A DNA stretch of 5,637 bases from an uncultured archaeon (GTDB lineage Archaea > Aenigmatarchaeota > Aenigmatarchaeia > GW2011-AR5), in contig CAIKBN010000064.1 in NCBI GenBank assembly GCA_903825675.1, positions 1 through 5,637 of the forward strand. The letters are read 5' to 3'. Position numbers and translations under genes: made by a program. Of the stretch, positions 4,691 through 5,637 are shown one piece after another. How positions within the stretch are numbered: the first letter of the stretch is position 1; each line of letters starts with the position of its first letter. The notes beneath the pieces were generated by a model. The model ran no database searches, was not told the DNA's origin, and saw only the letters and a program-made list of their open reading frames with translations.

Positions 4691-5574
4691 TAACCATGAC
4701 CAAATTATTATATCAAGGCCATAGCAGCTGTGCAGGATGCCCTGAGGCCATCGCGATAAGAAACATACTTGATGTAGCAGGTCCTAATACAATAATATCC
4801 AATGCAACTGGATGCACAGAAATAGTTTCATCACCCTACCCGACTACATCATGGGCAATTCCTTATATTCACGTAGCATTTGAAACAGCTGCATCAGTTG
4901 CATCAGGCATCGAAGCCGCACTAAAAAAGCTCGGTAAAAAAGAAATTAATGTCATTGCACTAGCAGGCGATGGAGGTACTTTTGATATCGGCTTCCAGGC
5001 ACTTAGCGGCATGCTTGAGCGTGGCCATAAAGTATGCTATATATGTCTGGACAATGGCGCATATGCAAATACCGGAGTGCAAAGAAGCTCTGCTACTCCT
5101 TATGGCGCATCAACAACAACATCACCAGCCGGTAAAGTATCGATTGGAAATACTACATGGAAAAAACCAATTGTAGAGATAGCAGCTGCGCATGGCATTC
5201 CATATGCAGCTAATGCATCCATCGGTCTTCTGCCTGATTTGCGCGAAAAGGTAAAAAAAGCACTTATGAAGGAAAATCAGCCATCATTCCTGAACATAGA
5301 TTGCCCATGCCCGCTTGGCTGGAGATTCCCTTCAGATAAGACAATAAACATAGCAAAGCTTGGATTAGAAACAGGCATCATAGTTTTATACGAAATAGAA
5401 AAAGGAAGGCTCAAAATAACCAAAGAGCCAGGCACCAAGCCTGTAAGCGAATACCTGAAGCCGCAGGGCAGATTTAAGCACCTGACTGAAAAGGATATAG
5501 CAATAATACAAAATCGCGTCAATGACGACATAAAAAGATACAAAGAACTTGAGAAGTGCGGGGTAAGAATTTAA
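4687..5574 (+). CDS. porB: 2-oxoacid:ferredoxin oxidoreductase (probably pyruvate), beta subunit
   Basis: The 295-residue beta subunit binds the diphosphate end of thiamine diphosphate and the proximal [4Fe-4S] cluster. Cluster ligands are C15 and C18 (in SSCAGCPEA), C43 (in NATGC) and, most likely, C206 or C208 (in CPCPLGW). The spacings C15-C18 and C18-C43 equal those known in single-chain pyruvate:ferredoxin oxidoreductase. The cofactor motif runs from GDGGTFDIG (94-102) to DNGAYANTGVQRSSATPYGA (122-141), with D95 and N123 as probable metal ligands. Where many PorB proteins have DNEAYMNTG this one has DNGAYANTG. The GTG at 4687 overlaps the porA stop (GTGA). An ATG at 4696, three codons on, is an alternative start, and GTGAT at 4687-4691 could then act as its ribosome site. 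All functional motifs are retained either way. This is the last gene of the operon. Confidence 0.94.
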   Translation: MITMTKLLYQGHSSCAGCPEAIAIRNILDVAGPNTIISNATGCTEIVSSPYPTTSWAIPYIHVAFETAASVASGIEAALKKLGKKEINVIALAGDGGTFDIGFQALSGMLERGHKVCYICLDNGAYANTGVQRSSATPYGASTTTSPAGKVSIGNTTWKKPIVEIAAAHGIPYAANASIGLLPDLREKVKKALMKENQPSFLNIDCPCPLGWRFPSDKTINIAKLGLETGIIVLYEIEKGRLKITKEPGTKPVSEYLKPQGRFKHLTEKDIAIIQNRVNDDIKRYKELEKCGVRI

Positions 5575-5637
5575 GTTGGCTTTGCCTATTTCTTCACAAG
5601 TTTACTAAACACAAAGGAATAAATGAATAAAGAAACA
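5575..5637. other. Tail after the por operon: weak terminator candidate, no firm gene
   Basis: After the porB stop, GGCTTTGCC (5578-5586) could form a tiny 3-bp hairpin and is followed by pyrimidine-rich TATTTCTTC, so the por transcript may end here, though the signal is weak. Two incompatible gene fragments are possible. On the minus strand an open frame enters from 5637 and stops at TAG (5588-5586); it has a hydrophobic run and ends FSKLVKK, which would suit the C-terminus of a convergent membrane protein. On the plus strand AAGGA (5614-5618) precedes an ATG at 5623 that begins MNKET and leaves the window. Neither is long enough to decide. Confidence 0.3.

Overview
The window looks archaeal. 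The start-codon regions at 253 (minus), 398 (plus) and the divergent pair at 1972/2026 lack convincing Shine-Dalgarno (SD) sequences and instead have AT-rich boxes about 25-27 bases upstream, the pattern of leaderless archaeal transcripts. The 2-oxoacid:ferredoxin oxidoreductase is of the four-subunit kind (separate gamma, delta, alpha, beta genes) rather than the single-chain bacterial kind. The AT-rich composition, frequent ATA and AGA codons and tightly packed ATGA/GTGA gene junctions would suit a small-genome archaeon, for example a DPANN lineage, but that placement is inference.

Region 1 (1-1972) is a sugar/glycan neighbourhood. It holds the 5' part of a SAM-dependent methyltransferase (minus, leaving the window at base 1), a divergently transcribed NAD-dependent sugar epimerase/dehydratase (398-1246, plus), and a convergent family 2 glycosyltransferase of the dolichol-phosphate mannosyltransferase type (1268-1972, minus). 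Together they suggest synthesis or modification of nucleotide sugars and lipid-linked glycans.

Region 2 (1973-2025) is a 53-base divergent promoter. A single AT box lies at its exact midpoint, 26-27 bases from each start codon, so it may serve both directions.

Region 3 (2026-5574) is one plus-strand operon: porG, porD, a possible 25-codon ORF, a small cupin, a CutA-family protein, porA and porB. The Por subunits would form an enzyme that converts pyruvate (or another 2-oxoacid), CoA and oxidised ferredoxin to acetyl-CoA, CO2 and reduced ferredoxin. Most junctions are 4-base overlaps or gaps of a few bases, so cupin and CutA are transcribed, and probably translationally coupled, with the enzyme. 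The one looser junction, after porD (2829-2910), holds two hairpins and a near-perfect 20-base direct repeat of the porD 3' end. It looks like a remnant of a local duplication.

Region 4 (5575-5637) is a short tail in which no gene can be assigned firmly. Nothing indicates a mobile element, CRISPR array or RNA gene. The parts most worth a second look are the cupin-CutA pair inside the por operon and the repeat/hairpin junction that precedes it.
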